Assembly: GCA_021297795.1 (NCBI GenBank)
Contig: JAJTGL010000015.1
Location: 1-49,387, forward strand
DNA: 49,387 bases
Source: Planctomycetaceae bacterium
GTDB lineage: Bacteria > Planctomycetota > Phycisphaerae > Phycisphaerales > SM1A02
Direction: 5' to 3'
Part shown: piece by piece, positions 16,953-29,694 of the stretch
Layout: the number at the start of each line of letters is the position of its first letter
Position numbering within the stretch: the first letter of the stretch is position 1
The notes under the pieces: model-generated
Seen by the model: only the letters and a program-made list of their open reading frames with translations
What the model was told of the DNA's origin: nothing
The model's database searches: none
Position numbers and translations under genes: made by a program

Positions 16953-18166
16953 ACGCACCCAACGAAATGGCTGGTTTCGAACAGGTTCTCGCCTCGCCGT
17001 GGCTCGGCGTGGCGTCGTGCGTCGCGGCCGCACAGGCGCTGCTTGTGGGTCTTGCGAATATGAAGCGCTACCGTGCGGCGCCTGCACTTGCGGACGTCGC
17101 GGCGTCGACGCGTGCGGTGCGCGTCGCCGTCTGCATCCCCGCGCGCAACGAGCGCGAGAACATCGAGGCGTGCGTGCGCAGCGTGCTCGACTCGCGCGAG
17201 GTCGACGTGCGCGCGTACGTCTACGACGACGAGTCGACCGATGGCACGGGCGAGATCGTCGCGCGGCTTGCAGCCGAGGATGCGCGCGTCGTCGTCGTGC
17301 CGCGGCGCGCTCTTCCCGCGGGCTGGAACGGCAAGCAGCACGCCTGCTTCCGCATGGCCGAGCACGGGCTCGGCTACGACCCCGAACTCGAGTGGTTTCT
17401 CTTCACCGACGCCGACGTGCGGCTTGAGCCCGACGCCGTCGCCCGCGCGCTCGGGTTCGCGCAGCGCGCGGACGCGGCGCTCGTCTCCACCGTTCCGCGC
17501 GAGATCACCGGCTCGATCGGCGAGATGCTGCTCGTCCCGCTCATCCACTTCGTCCTGATGGGCTACCTGCCGTTCGGGCGGATGCGCGCGACGAGCGACC
17601 CGGCGGCGAGCGCCGCGTGCGGGCAGTTCATCCTCGTCTCGCGCGCGGCGTACCGCGCGAGCGGCGGACACGAGGGCTTCCGCGACTCGATGCACGACGG
17701 CGTCAAGTTTCCGCGCGCGGTGCGCCGCGCGGGGCTTCGCACGGATCTCTACGACGGCACCGAGAGCGTCTCGTGCCGCATGTACCGGGGCTTCATGCAG
17801 ACCTGGCGTGGCTTCGCGAAGAACGCATACGAAGGGCTCGGGAACCTCGGACTCCTCGTCTTCATCACCGTGTGGCATCTCCTCGGGCACATCGTGCCGT
17901 GGATCGTGATCCTGACGGCGCTCCTGCAGCGCGATGCGGGGAGCGAGGCCTTCACCGCCCGCATGCTCGCCGTGGCGGCCATCGGGTGTGCGCTGGCCTA
18001 CCGGTTCCTCCTCTGCCTGCGTTTCCGCCAGTCGTGGCTGAACGTTCCGCTCCATCCGCTTTCGATCCTCGCGCTGACCGCCGTCCAGTGGTGGAGTCTG
18101 TGGCTCGACCGCACCGGTCGCCGCGGCTGGAAGGGGCGGATCGCCGGAGCCCCCGCGAAGAGTTGA
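16949..18166 (+). CDS. Family 2 membrane glycosyltransferase (CrtQ/HpnB-like)
   Basis: A 405-residue glycosyltransferase of the GT2 fold with an N-terminal membrane helix (about residues 14-38) and three or more C-terminal helices (about 290-390). The donor-binding parts are VCIPARNERENIE near residue 53, DDESTDGT, the metal-binding FTDADVRL, and LPAGWNGKQHAC, typical of CrtQ and of the hopanoid transferase HpnB. The start overlaps the acyltransferase stop (ATGA). As the last gene of the carotenoid run it would add a sugar to the C30 carotenoid acid. The hopanoid alternative cannot be excluded, since both pathways share a squalene precursor. Confidence 0.8.
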   Translation: MNAPNEMAGFEQVLASPWLGVASCVAAAQALLVGLANMKRYRAAPALADVAASTRAVRVAVCIPARNERENIEACVRSVLDSREVDVRAYVYDDESTDGTGEIVARLAAEDARVVVVPRRALPAGWNGKQHACFRMAEHGLGYDPELEWFLFTDADVRLEPDAVARALGFAQRADAALVSTVPREITGSIGEMLLVPLIHFVLMGYLPFGRMRATSDPAASAACGQFILVSRAAYRASGGHEGFRDSMHDGVKFPRAVRRAGLRTDLYDGTESVSCRMYRGFMQTWRGFAKNAYEGLGNLGLLVFITVWHLLGHIVPWIVILTALLQRDAGSEAFTARMLAVAAIGCALAYRFLLCLRFRQSWLNVPLHPLSILALTAVQWWSLWLDRTGRRGWKGRIAGAPAKS

Positions 18167-18219
18167 TCGAACGGGCGATTTCCCTGCGGTTCCATGTTGC
18201 GCCCGCGCGAGACGCTTGG

Positions 18220-18231
18220 GAAAGTGCGGCC
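18220..18231 (+). promoter_or_regulatory. Weak leaderless-type -10 (GAAAGT)
   Basis: GAAAGT (18220-18225) ends 6 bases before the ATG at 18232. It keeps the second-position A and last T of the hexamer seen before other genes here. Confidence 0.3.
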
Positions 18232-20958
18232 ATGACCGACCTTTCCGAGGGTGGCCAGTCCGGCGATGGCGCAGCGTCCGCGAGCGCGGCCAAGGGCGCT
18301 CGTCTCGCGGAGCTCGAGCGCGAGATCGCCGCACTGCGCGAGCGGAATGCCGCGCTCGAGTCGCGCCTCGCGGAGTTCGAGCGCTCGTCGATCGAGCGGA
18401 CGTCCGCGCCGGTTGGCGCGGCGCATGCGACGTCGAGCGCCTCTCCGAGCACGCCGCCGACGACTCCACCGACGACTCCACCGACGACTCCACCGAGCGC
18501 GCCGCCGCCGTTGCCGCCGACGCCGCCGGGTGCGCATCGCGGAGCGGCAGCAGGCGCGTCTTCGAGTGTCGGCCTTGACCCGAGTGCCGGCCTCGACCCG
18601 AAGCCCGCCTTCGATACCGAGCGCTTCATCGGGCGCCGCGTGGTGCCCGTCGTCGGTGCCGTCGCGGTGATCGGTGCGGTCGGGTTCCTCGTCCACTTCG
18701 CGATCGACACCGGCCTCTGGGGCAGGATGCCCGGCGAGTTCCGCTTCATGCTCGGTCTTCTGATCGGCGCTGCGCTCCTCATCGGGGGCGAGTTCGTGCG
18801 ACGTCGTGCGCCCGGCGCGGCGGTCGGCCTCGACGCCGCGGGCGTCGGGGCCTTCCTCGTCACGATCGCGATCGGCGTCCACGGGCTCGAACTCTTCGAT
18901 CCGCAGACAGGCGCGATGCTCTCGGGTGCGGCAGGCATCTTCGGTGCCGCGTGGAGCGTGCGCACGCGATCGGCGGTGGTCGGCGTCTGCGCTCTCGCGG
19001 GGCTGCTCGGCGCCCCGATCACCTTCGGACTCCTGCGCGGGAGCGTCATGCTCGCGGGGTCGCTCCTGACCGTCGGCATCCTCAGTGGGATCGCGATGCA
19101 AGTCCTCGCCGACGCGGCTTCACGCCCTCGATTCGAGGTGCCACGATTCATGGCGCTTCTCGCCGCGCTCATCGGCGGCGCCTATTTCCTCGACGTCCTC
19201 GGTGGGGGGCCGAGCGTGGTGGCCGTGGGCTTCATGCTGCTCTGGTTCGGCGCGTTCGTCGCGGGAGCCGCACTGCTGGCGCTGCGAGGATACGGCTCGG
19301 GAACGAGCGCGTTGGTCCTGGCCTTCGCGAGCCTCGGTGCGTTCCTCGTCCAGATCCGCATCTGGGGCATGACCGCCCCGGGCGATCTGCGCGCCTGGTT
19401 CCCGGCGCTCGCCGGCGGACTTCTCGCGGCCACGTCGCTGCTGCTCCGATCGTTCGCGCCTCCGAAGCCGTCGCCCGACGACGTGGTCGACCCGCGCGAG
19501 GAAGTCGATCGCACGGGGATCGAGTGCGATCGGCTCGGTGAGGCGACGCTCGCGCTTGGAATCACGCTGTTCGTCGGCGGATTCGTCCACTTCGCGCCGC
19601 AGGGCGGGCAATCGCTCGTGGTCGCGCTGATCGCGCTCGGGTTGACCGTCGCAGCTGCTCGGTTGCGCGGCGTCTCCTTCGACATCCTCGCGGCATCGGC
19701 CGCGATCATCGCCGGTCTCTTCGCGTGGTGGAGCGCGTTCGAGTCGATGTCGGCAACCAAGGTGCCCGTCAGGCTTCCGCTCGGCGCCGAGATCAACCTA
19801 CGGCTCTCGTGGGAGATGGCGGGCGTCGTCGCCGGAGCCTGCGTGCTGTTCGCCGCGACATCGCTCCGCGTGCGGACGTTGACCGACTCGATCCGCGCCG
19901 CGTTCGCCGCGTTCGCGTGGATCGCGCCATCGCTCCTCCTTTCGCCGGACATCGTGATCGCCGGCATGTTCGCGCTTCCGGCGCTCGTGGTCGGATTCGC
20001 GCCGAAGGCCCGGCGAGCGCTCGTCGTCGCGGCGCTCGCGCTTCTCCCGCTCGGCTATCTCCTCTGGAGCCTGATGCTCGAGGATTGGCTCGACGGCGTC
20101 GCTGCGGGCTGGGCGCGGCTCGAGATGGGTGGTTGGTCGCTGGCGCTCCTCGCGGTCGCGTCGGTCGCTGCTCCTCGCCATGCGTCGCTTGGCCGCGCGC
20201 GCGCGATCGTCGCTCCGATCGGTCTCGCCGTCACCGCGCTCGCGGTCGCCGGATACGCGGTCGGCTGCGGCGACATGGCGGGGCTCGTGGCGGCGGATCT
20301 CGCCCTCGTCTTCGTCGCGGTGTCCGGCATCCTCGCCGCGGTGCTGGTGCTCGCGCTGCCGCGGCTTTCAAGGACGTCGGTCGGCGACGCGGCGGCCGCC
20401 GGTCTCGCGCTCGCGATCGTGTCCACATGGGTGGCTGCGATCGTGGGATTGATGCAGCTCCTCGATCGAGACGGGGGCGGTGCGCCCGACGGGTGGCTCG
20501 CGCTCCTCGCGATCGCCGCGGTGGCGGTGGCCGCCTGGTCCGGTCGCATCGCTCTCGCGGGCTCTCCGCGGTTCGCTCGCTACGCGGTGGGATCGACCAC
20601 GATGTTCGCGGTCGCGGTGGTGCCGCTCGGAGCGCTGCTGCTCGCGTCCGTCCTTCCCGGTGGAACCAGCTCGGGCCTCGGCGCACTTGCGGTCGCGGCC
20701 TGGATCCTCCTCGTCGGCGTCGGAGAGATCGGTCTCGGATTCGTGCGCGGCTGGCCCTCGCTCCGCTGGGGCGGGCTGATCGCGTTCGTGATTCTCGTCG
20801 TCCGGCTCTTCTTCGTCGACCTTGCCGAGGCTCCGACGCTGATCCGGGTGGCGCTCCTCTTCGCAACCGGACTCGTTCTTGTCGGCGTCGGCATCGCCTA
20901 CGCGCGCTTCGGGCGCGGCGGCGGCACCGACGGCGCCTCGGGTAGTATCGCACCGTGA
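18232..20958 (+). CDS. DUF2339-like polytopic membrane protein
   Basis: A 908-residue membrane protein of unknown function. The N-terminus is cytosolic and has a short coiled coil (about residues 22-50, heptads of ELEREIAALRERNAALE type) and a proline/threonine repeat (TPPTTPP, encoded near 18450-18500). From about residue 130 on it is almost entirely hydrophobic helices, probably more than 20. This layout of coil, Pro-rich linker, conserved FIGRRVVPVVGAVAVIG entry helix and many short helices is that of the DUF2339 family. Its 3' end overlaps the next gene (GTGA). The 65-base gap from the glycosyltransferase and the weak hexamer before the ATG suggest it is a separate transcript from the carotenoid operon. 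No catalytic motif was recognised. Confidence 0.8.
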   Translation: MTDLSEGGQSGDGAASASAAKGARLAELEREIAALRERNAALESRLAEFERSSIERTSAPVGAAHATSSASPSTPPTTPPTTPPTTPPSAPPPLPPTPPGAHRGAAAGASSSVGLDPSAGLDPKPAFDTERFIGRRVVPVVGAVAVIGAVGFLVHFAIDTGLWGRMPGEFRFMLGLLIGAALLIGGEFVRRRAPGAAVGLDAAGVGAFLVTIAIGVHGLELFDPQTGAMLSGAAGIFGAAWSVRTRSAVVGVCALAGLLGAPITFGLLRGSVMLAGSLLTVGILSGIAMQVLADAASRPRFEVPRFMALLAALIGGAYFLDVLGGGPSVVAVGFMLLWFGAFVAGAALLALRGYGSGTSALVLAFASLGAFLVQIRIWGMTAPGDLRAWFPALAGGLLAATSLLLRSFAPPKPSPDDVVDPREEVDRTGIECDRLGEATLALGITLFVGGFVHFAPQGGQSLVVALIALGLTVAAARLRGVSFDILAASAAIIAGLFAWWSAFESMSATKVPVRLPLGAEINLRLSWEMAGVVAGACVLFAATSLRVRTLTDSIRAAFAAFAWIAPSLLLSPDIVIAGMFALPALVVGFAPKARRALVVAALALLPLGYLLWSLMLEDWLDGVAAGWARLEMGGWSLALLAVASVAAPRHASLGRARAIVAPIGLAVTALAVAGYAVGCGDMAGLVAADLALVFVAVSGILAAVLVLALPRLSRTSVGDAAAAGLALAIVSTWVAAIVGLMQLLDRDGGGAPDGWLALLAIAAVAVAAWSGRIALAGSPRFARYAVGSTTMFAVAVVPLGALLLASVLPGGTSSGLGALAVAAWILLVGVGEIGLGFVRGWPSLRWGGLIAFVILVVRLFFVDLAEAPTLIRVALLFATGLVLVGVGIAYARFGRGGGTDGASGSIAP
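20943..20954 (+). promoter_or_regulatory. Leaderless-type -10 (TAGTAT) before the FHA-PP2C gene
   Basis: TAGTAT (20943-20948) ends 6 bases before the GTG at 20955, inside the 3' end of the DUF2339-like gene. An internal promoter may therefore add to read-through. Confidence 0.45.
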
Positions 20959-22541
20959 CCACCTCGAGCCGACGTCCCGATGCCCCCCTTGAACTGACGC
21001 AACTCGAAGCGCCCGAGATGCGGCCGCTCCGAATCAACCCGGGTGACCGGCTCATCATCGGTCGTGGTTCGGAGTGTGGGCTGTGGATCAACAATGCGTC
21101 GGTCTCGCGGCAACATGCGTCGTTCACGCTGAAGCCGGACGGCGCGTACCTCGAGGACCTCGGCAGCCGGCACGGCACCCGCGTGAACGGCGTGCCGGTG
21201 CGGTCGGGCAAGCCCCACAAGATCGTCGCGGGCGACGTGATCCACTTCGGGCCCTCGGCCGTGCGGGTCAACTACGCGATGGAGCGTGTCGCGACCTCGA
21301 CCGTGGCGGGCGAGGCCGAGGCCGTGCGCACGATCGTCTTCGGCAACCGCGGCGGTGCGGATCAGGCGATGCGCGTCCTCATGGATGTTGTGCGGAGGAT
21401 TCCGCGCGACGGCGACGAGGAGGCCGCGGGCTCGATGCTGCTCGAGCGGCTCGTCAGCGTGACGAATCTCGAACGCGCGATGCTCGTGCGCGCGGCCGAC
21501 AACGGCAGCGACGCCGAGATCATCGCGAGCGCCGGCGCGCGCGCGGGCATGGTCAGTCGAACGGTGCTCGCCGCGGCATCGGATCCATCGCGCGTGGCGC
21601 ATCTCTCGCAGATCAGCGACATCCGCGCAGCGGAGAGCATCGCCGGGTCGGGCGTGCGCGAGATCGTCTGCGCGCGGCTGGCGCTCGACGAGGACGAGCG
21701 CATCTACCTCTACCTCGACTCGCGGCGCGAACTCAGCTCGGTCGACGGTGCGATGGCCGACTTCATCGGTGCGGCCGCGCGGATCTGCGCGCTCGTCTTC
21801 GAGAGCTTCCGCCGCCGACGCCTGGAGGAGCTCGAACAGGACGTCGCCCGCGCCCGCGTGGTGCAGCAGCGGCTGCTTCCCGGAGAGCAGGGCGAGACCG
21901 GTCCGGTGCGCTGGAGGCTGCTCTCGCAGCCGGGCGCGCTGCTCGCTGGCGACTTCGCGGGCGTGGCCGAACGGCCCGACGGGTCGGTGATCGCCTGGGT
22001 TGGCGACGTCGTCGGCAAGGGACCCGCCGCGGCGATGCTGATGGCGAGCGCGCAGGCGTGGCTCTATGCCTCGGCGAACCGCGTGCAGGATGTCGCCGAG
22101 ATCGTCGCGTCGTTGAACGAGTTCCTCTGCCACCGCAGCGAAACGACCGAGTTCGCCACGCTGTTTGTCGCGTCCATCGCAGGCGACGGCACGGTGACGG
22201 CCTGCGATGCGGGACACGGTCTCGCGTTCCACGTGAGGAATGGCGTCGCGCATCGGCTCGATATCGCGAACGGCCTCGCCGCAGGGGTGATGTCGGGCGA
22301 GCAGTACGCATCGTCGACGGTGCAGCTTGCGCATGGCGAGCGTCTTGTGCTCGTGACGGACGGGGTGCACGAGCAGCCGTCGATCGCGAACGAGCGATTC
22401 GGGCTCGAGCGGGTCGCCGCCACGCTCGGCGCGAGCGCCTCGCACTCGAGCGATGTCGACACGATCGTCACGTCGCTCAGCTCGTTCTCGCAGCAGCGCT
22501 TCGAGGACGACGTGACGATTCTCTCGCTCGAGAGGCGATGA
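20955..22541 (+). CDS. FHA-domain PP2C/SpoIIE-type protein phosphatase
   Basis: A 528-residue signalling protein. Residues about 25-100 form an FHA phosphothreonine-binding domain, with IIGRGSECGL, SRQHA and GSRHGTRVNG. Residues about 130-290 resemble a GAF sensor. A coiled linker (RRRRLEELEQDVARARVVQQRLLP) leads to a PPM/SpoIIE phosphatase domain with metal-binding aspartates in AGDFAGV, GDVVGKGPAAAM, CDAGHG, VTDGV and the final EDDVTIL. It would remove phosphate from Ser/Thr proteins, recruited by phosphothreonine. The GTG start overlaps the previous stop and is preceded by a TAGTAT hexamer. The helicase gene follows after 1 base and the Ser/Thr kinase after that, so kinase and phosphatase are probably co-expressed. 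Confidence 0.88.
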   Translation: MTTSSRRPDAPLELTQLEAPEMRPLRINPGDRLIIGRGSECGLWINNASVSRQHASFTLKPDGAYLEDLGSRHGTRVNGVPVRSGKPHKIVAGDVIHFGPSAVRVNYAMERVATSTVAGEAEAVRTIVFGNRGGADQAMRVLMDVVRRIPRDGDEEAAGSMLLERLVSVTNLERAMLVRAADNGSDAEIIASAGARAGMVSRTVLAAASDPSRVAHLSQISDIRAAESIAGSGVREIVCARLALDEDERIYLYLDSRRELSSVDGAMADFIGAAARICALVFESFRRRRLEELEQDVARARVVQQRLLPGEQGETGPVRWRLLSQPGALLAGDFAGVAERPDGSVIAWVGDVVGKGPAAAMLMASAQAWLYASANRVQDVAEIVASLNEFLCHRSETTEFATLFVASIAGDGTVTACDAGHGLAFHVRNGVAHRLDIANGLAAGVMSGEQYASSTVQLAHGERLVLVTDGVHEQPSIANERFGLERVAATLGASASHSSDVDTIVTSLSSFSQQRFEDDVTILSLERR

Positions 22542-22542
22542 C

Positions 22543-25193
22543 GTGCCTCCGCGCACGCCGAGCGACTGTCGTGATCGGAAGAGTCCCGGAGATCGACTCG
22601 GGAGCCGGTCGCGGTCCGTCCCCGACGCGTGGTTCGCCGCGCGCGGATGGACGGCGCATCCGTTCCAGCAGGAGACGTGGCGTCGCATCCACGCCGGCGA
22701 GAGCGGTCTGGTCCATGTACCGACCGGAAGCGGCAAGACCTACGCCGCCTACCTCGGGTTTCTCGACGAGTTCGCGTCGGCGCCCGAGCCGCCGGCGGGG
22801 CTCGCGCTCGTCTACGTCACGCCGCTCCGCGCCGTCTCGCGCGACATCGAGCTTGCGCTGCGCGCACCGGTCGACGAGCTCGGCCTGGCGGTGACGGTCG
22901 GCGCGCGCACCGGCGACACCTCGGGCGCCGAGCGTGCGCGTCAGCGCGAGCGGCTTCCGAACGTGCTGGTCACGACGCCCGAGTCGCTGACGCTGCTTGT
23001 TGCGAACGACCGCGCGGCCGAGCTCCTCGCGGGGGTGCGCGGCGTGGTGGTCGACGAGTGGCACGAGCTGCTCGCCTCGAAGCGCGGCGTCCAGATCGAG
23101 CTCGCGCTCGCGCGCCTTCGGCGCCTCTCTCCCTCGATGCGCACGTGGGGGCTCTCCGCGACCCTCCGCAACATCGACGATGCGGCGCGGATCCTCGTCG
23201 GCCCGGGAAACCCCGCATCGATCGTGCATGCGTCGATCCCGCGCGAGATCCGCGTCACCGGCCTTCTTCCCGACTCGGTCGAGCGCTTCCCGTGGGCGGG
23301 TCATCTCGGCCTCACGATGCTGAAGCCGCTCGCGGCGTGGCTCGATCCCGCGAAGCCGACGCTTGTCTTCACGAACACGCGCTCGCAGGCGGAACGGTGG
23401 TTCGCCGCGCTCTCGTGGGAGCGGCCGGAGTGGCGCGACACGCTCGCGATCCATCACGGATCGATCGAGCGCGAGCAGCGCGAGGAGATCGAGGCGGGGC
23501 TCAAGTCGGGCCGCACCCGCATCGTGGTCGCGACCTCGAGCCTCGATCTCGGCGTCGACTTCTCGCCGGTCGAGAGGGTCGTCCAGATCGGTTCGCCGAA
23601 GGGGATCGCGCGACTGATCCAGCGCGCGGGTCGCTCCGGACACCGGCCCGGTGCCTCGTGCGAGGTTCTCTGCGTTCCCACCCATGCGCTCGAGCTCGTC
23701 GAGATCGCGGCCGCGCGACGCGCGATCGAACTGCGCGAGATCGAGGAGCGGCACGGCTGGAACCGGCCGCTCGACTGCCTCGTGCAGCACCTCGTCACCT
23801 GCGGCACGGGCGGTGGTTTCCGGGCGGACGAACTGTTCGACGAGGTGCGCAGGGCGGCGAGCTTCGCCGACCTCTCGCGCGACGAGTTCGACTGGTGTCT
23901 CGATCTCGCGGTGCGCGGCGGTCGCACGCTCGAGCGCTACCCGCAGTTCCATCGACTGCGACTCGACGACGACGGCGTCCATCGCGTGGCGTCGAGGAAG
24001 GCGGCGTCGGTCCATCGCCTCAACATCGGATCGATCTCGGCCGATGCGACGATCTCGGTCGCGCTCGTCGGAGGCCGTCGACTCGGTTCGATCGAGGAGA
24101 GCTTCATCGCGCGTCTCAACGAAGGCGATGCGTTCCTCTTCGCGGGCGACATCGTCGAGTTCGTGAGGATGCGCGACATGACCGCCTGGGTTCGCCGCAC
24201 GAAGCGCGCCGACGTGACGCCGCGCTGGAACGGCTCGCGCTTTCCGCTGTCGACGGCGCTCTCGGCGTCGGTGCGGCGGGCGCTCGACGAGGCGCGACGG
24301 GGACTGTTCGATGGTCCCGAGATGACGCTCGTCCGGCCGGTCCTCGAGGAGCAGATGCGGCTGTCGGCGCTTCCCGCGCCCGGGGAAATCCTCGTGGAAT
24401 TCGGGCAAGCCGACGGGGGACACCAGGTTTTCCTGTTTCCGTTCGAGGGAAGGCTCGTCCACGAGGGGCTCGCGGTGCTGCTTGCCCTCCGTTACGGCCG
24501 ACGCCGCCCGGGAACGCTTGCCGTGACTTTCAACGACTACGGCCTCTCGCTCCACTCCGACGACCCGTTCCCGTTCCGGGAGCATCTGGGGCCGGAGCTC
24601 TTCGCGTCGGAGGGCCTCGCGTCGGACCTCCTCGAGGCGGTGAACCTCGGCGAACTCTCGCGCCGGCAGTTCCGCGACATCGCGCGGGTGGCGGGGCTCG
24701 TCTTCCAGCGCTATCCGGGCGCCGAGCGTTCCGGACGGCAGGTGCAGGCCGGGGCGGGCCTGATCTTCGATGTGCTCCGTGAGTTCGACCCGGCGAACCT
24801 GCTCCTCATGCAGAGCGAGCGGGAGGTGCTCGATCGGCAGTTCGAGGAGGGGCGCCTCGCCCGCTGCCTCTCGCGGCTCGCAGCCGGGCCGCTGGTCCTG
24901 CGTGAGACCGCGCGCCCAACGCCGCTCGCGCTGCCGTTGGTTGCCGACCGGCTCGGGGCCACCCTGTCGACCGAGGGGGTGCTCGCCCGACTTCGCGCGA
25001 TCCTCGGCTTGTCGGCATCGGAAGGCACGTCCGGCGGAGAGATCGGGCTCTCTGGCGCGGACTCCAGTACCCTGACCCGGCCGTCCAGACCAACCGACGG
25101 GTCGGAGACGCGCACTGAGCGCGGCGGGGGCCGCGAACGGGCTGCGAAGCGGAGCGGCGCTCGCGGGTCCGCAGGAACGAGAGGCAAGCGACC

Positions 25194-25197
<4 letters not shown>
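22543..25197 (+). CDS. Lhr-type (ligase-associated) DEXH-box DNA helicase
   Basis: An 884-residue superfamily 2 helicase. Motif I is VPTGSGKT (near residue 65), Ia is YVTPLRA, Ib is VTTPESL, motif II is VVDEWHEL (a DEWH box), III is GLSATL, and motifs IV-VI are LVFTNTRSQAE, SSLDLGVDFSPV and IQRAGRSGHRPG. The DEWH box, the RSGHRPG motif and the long C-terminal part are typical of the Lhr-core, 'ligase-associated DNA damage response' helicases, which work with an ATP-dependent ligase, an exonuclease (Lexo) and the nuclease PdeM. A PdeM-like gene lies 2.9 kb downstream, which supports this subtype. The GTG start is 1 base after the previous stop, with GAGAGG before it; the stop overlaps the kinase ATG. 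The last 60 residues are low-complexity Arg/Gly/Ser. Confidence 0.9.
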
Positions 25198-28037
<2,840 letters not shown>

Positions 28038-28067
28038 CGGACCGCTTTCATCAACGCACGTCCCTGC

Positions 28068-28079
28068 TAGATTCCCCGC
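28068..28079 (+). promoter_or_regulatory. Leaderless-type -10 (TAGATT) before pdeM
   Basis: TAGATT (28068-28073) ends 6 bases before the GTG at 28080. A weak -35-like TTTCAT (28046-28051) is 16 bases upstream. Confidence 0.5.
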
Positions 28080-28805
28080 GTGCCGAACGCGACGATCACG
28101 CTGGACGTTGGAGCCACCGACGCACCGAAAGGTGCGCAGCCGGTCGTCGTTGATCTGATGCCAGAGCGTGCACTCTTCGTGCGCGCAGCGCGCGCGCTCG
28201 TCGTTGCCGATATTCACGTTGGAAAGAGCGAGGCGTATCGGCGATTCGGTGTTCCCTCGACGGACGGCATCGACGAGGAATCGCTCATTCGACTCTCACG
28301 CGCGGCGATGCGTGCCGAAGCGAAAGTCATCGTCATCGTCGGCGACCTCACGCACTCAGCTGAGGGGATTGGCGACGCGGAGCGCGAGCGGTTCGCCGAG
28401 TTCCGCCAGCGCTGTTCGCTGCCAATCCGGCTTGTCGAGGGCAACCACGATCGCGGCGCACGCACGCTGCCGAGCGAGTGGATGATCGATCGTGTGGGCG
28501 ACAACTTTGAACTGGGCGGCGTGCGGTTCCGGCACGATCCCGCCGAGATTGACACGGCGCATGCCGCGCCCGGTTGGACGATCTGCGGGCATCTCCATCC
28601 GGTGCTTTCGATCGCGCGCGGCGTGCGCAGCGTGGAGGCGCCGGCGTTCGTGATGGATCCGCGCCAGCGCACGGTGGTGTTGCCGGCGTTCTCGAAGTTC
28701 ACGCGCGGCGTCCGCTTCGAGCCATCGGCTCGGACACAGCTCTTTCCGATCGTCGAGGGCGCGGTGCTCGGACCGATGGACGACGGCGTCGGGAAGACGG
28801 AATGA
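28080..28805 (+). CDS. pdeM: PdeM-like DNA-repair-associated metallophosphoesterase
   Basis: A 241-residue calcineurin-like phosphoesterase with all metal-binding motifs: ADIHVGK (DxH), GDLTHS (GD), GNHDRG (GNHD) and CGHLHPV (GHxH). The short form with HVGK after the first motif, and a preceding segment of about 40 residues, are typical of the 'ligase-associated DNA damage response endonuclease PdeM', which works with an Lhr-core helicase. Such a helicase is in the same run of genes, separated only by the kinase. A generic metallophosphoesterase is the alternative. The GTG start is set by the TAGATT hexamer 6 bases upstream. The stop overlaps the ATG of the next gene. The partner ligase and Lexo exonuclease genes are not in the window. 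Confidence 0.82.
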   Translation: MPNATITLDVGATDAPKGAQPVVVDLMPERALFVRAARALVVADIHVGKSEAYRRFGVPSTDGIDEESLIRLSRAAMRAEAKVIVIVGDLTHSAEGIGDAERERFAEFRQRCSLPIRLVEGNHDRGARTLPSEWMIDRVGDNFELGGVRFRHDPAEIDTAHAAPGWTICGHLHPVLSIARGVRSVEAPAFVMDPRQRTVVLPAFSKFTRGVRFEPSARTQLFPIVEGAVLGPMDDGVGKTE

Positions 28806-29671
28806 GCGGGTTTGCGAGGCCGGACTCGCACACCGGATCGAGTGGCCGCCGTGTCGCTGCGCTTTGGATTTTCTGGCTCTCGCAACTCGTGCTCACGACC
28901 CTCGCCGGCTTGGTGGCCGCGAGTGCAAGCATCGCGGTGAGCGAAGGCATCCCGGAACTCGTTCGTCGGGCGAGCGACATGGGAGGGTACTTCCAATACC
29001 TCGTCGTGAACGGCGAAGGCCGCCTGCTCCTCTGCGCCTACGCGCTCGTCGCGACCGCGACCACGCTGCTTGTGGCGCCCGTGATCGGGCCGCTTCGACT
29101 GACTGTCACGGGCCGCTCGCTCCGGACAAGCGTGATCGGCGCGAGCATCCTCGGTGGACTTGTCACCTTCGCTCTCGTTGGTCTGGTCGCAGAGTTACCG
29201 CTGCTCTACGGCGCAGGCGTCAATCTCGGCGTGTGGACCGTGCATCCCGTCGGCCTGTTCACTTCATGGATCGTGGCGGGCGCCGTGTGGGCTGCGATTC
29301 TCTGGAAGGCCGGTGCTTCGCGCGATCCGATGGGCCTCGATCGACTGCTCCGCAGGCTGTTCGCGCTGACAATGCTTGAGACGGTGCTCGCAGTGCCGAT
29401 CTTCCTCCTCGCGCGTAAGAAGGAGAGTTGCTATTGCTCGCTGCATTCCTTCTTTGGAATACTCGGAGGATCGGTTGTTCTCTTCATGCTGTGTGGGCCG
29501 TGGGCGCTGCTGTTCCTCACGCGCACAGCGCGGCGTGGCTGGCAGCGGTCGGCATGCCCGCGCTGCGGCTATCCGCGGCGCACCGACGCCAGGGTGTGCA
29601 GCGAATGCGGCGAGGCGCTTCCGTCACGGGTCGACACGAACTCGCCGCAGGGTGAGGCCGCCGATTCCTGA
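28802..29671 (+). CDS. Zinc-ribbon membrane protein of unknown function
   Basis: A 289-residue protein with about six hydrophobic helices (for example near residues 20-45, 75-98, 110-135, 145-160, 185-205 and 225-240) and a C-terminal zinc ribbon. The ribbon is two CxxC pairs at about residues 252/255 and 267/270 (CPRCGY and CSECGE), facing the cytosol if helix counting is right. A further CYC sits in the loop before the last helix. Its ATG overlaps the pdeM stop (ATGA), so the two are probably co-translated, but nothing in the sequence links it to DNA repair. Membrane proteins ending in a ribbon like this are common in Phycisphaerae. It converges on the dockerin gene with a gap of 23 bases. 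Confidence 0.7.
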   Translation: MSGFARPDSHTGSSGRRVAALWIFWLSQLVLTTLAGLVAASASIAVSEGIPELVRRASDMGGYFQYLVVNGEGRLLLCAYALVATATTLLVAPVIGPLRLTVTGRSLRTSVIGASILGGLVTFALVGLVAELPLLYGAGVNLGVWTVHPVGLFTSWIVAGAVWAAILWKAGASRDPMGLDRLLRRLFALTMLETVLAVPIFLLARKKESCYCSLHSFFGILGGSVVLFMLCGPWALLFLTRTARRGWQRSACPRCGYPRRTDARVCSECGEALPSRVDTNSPQGEAADS

Positions 29672-29694
29672 CGAGGCGCTGCGCCCGACCGCGC

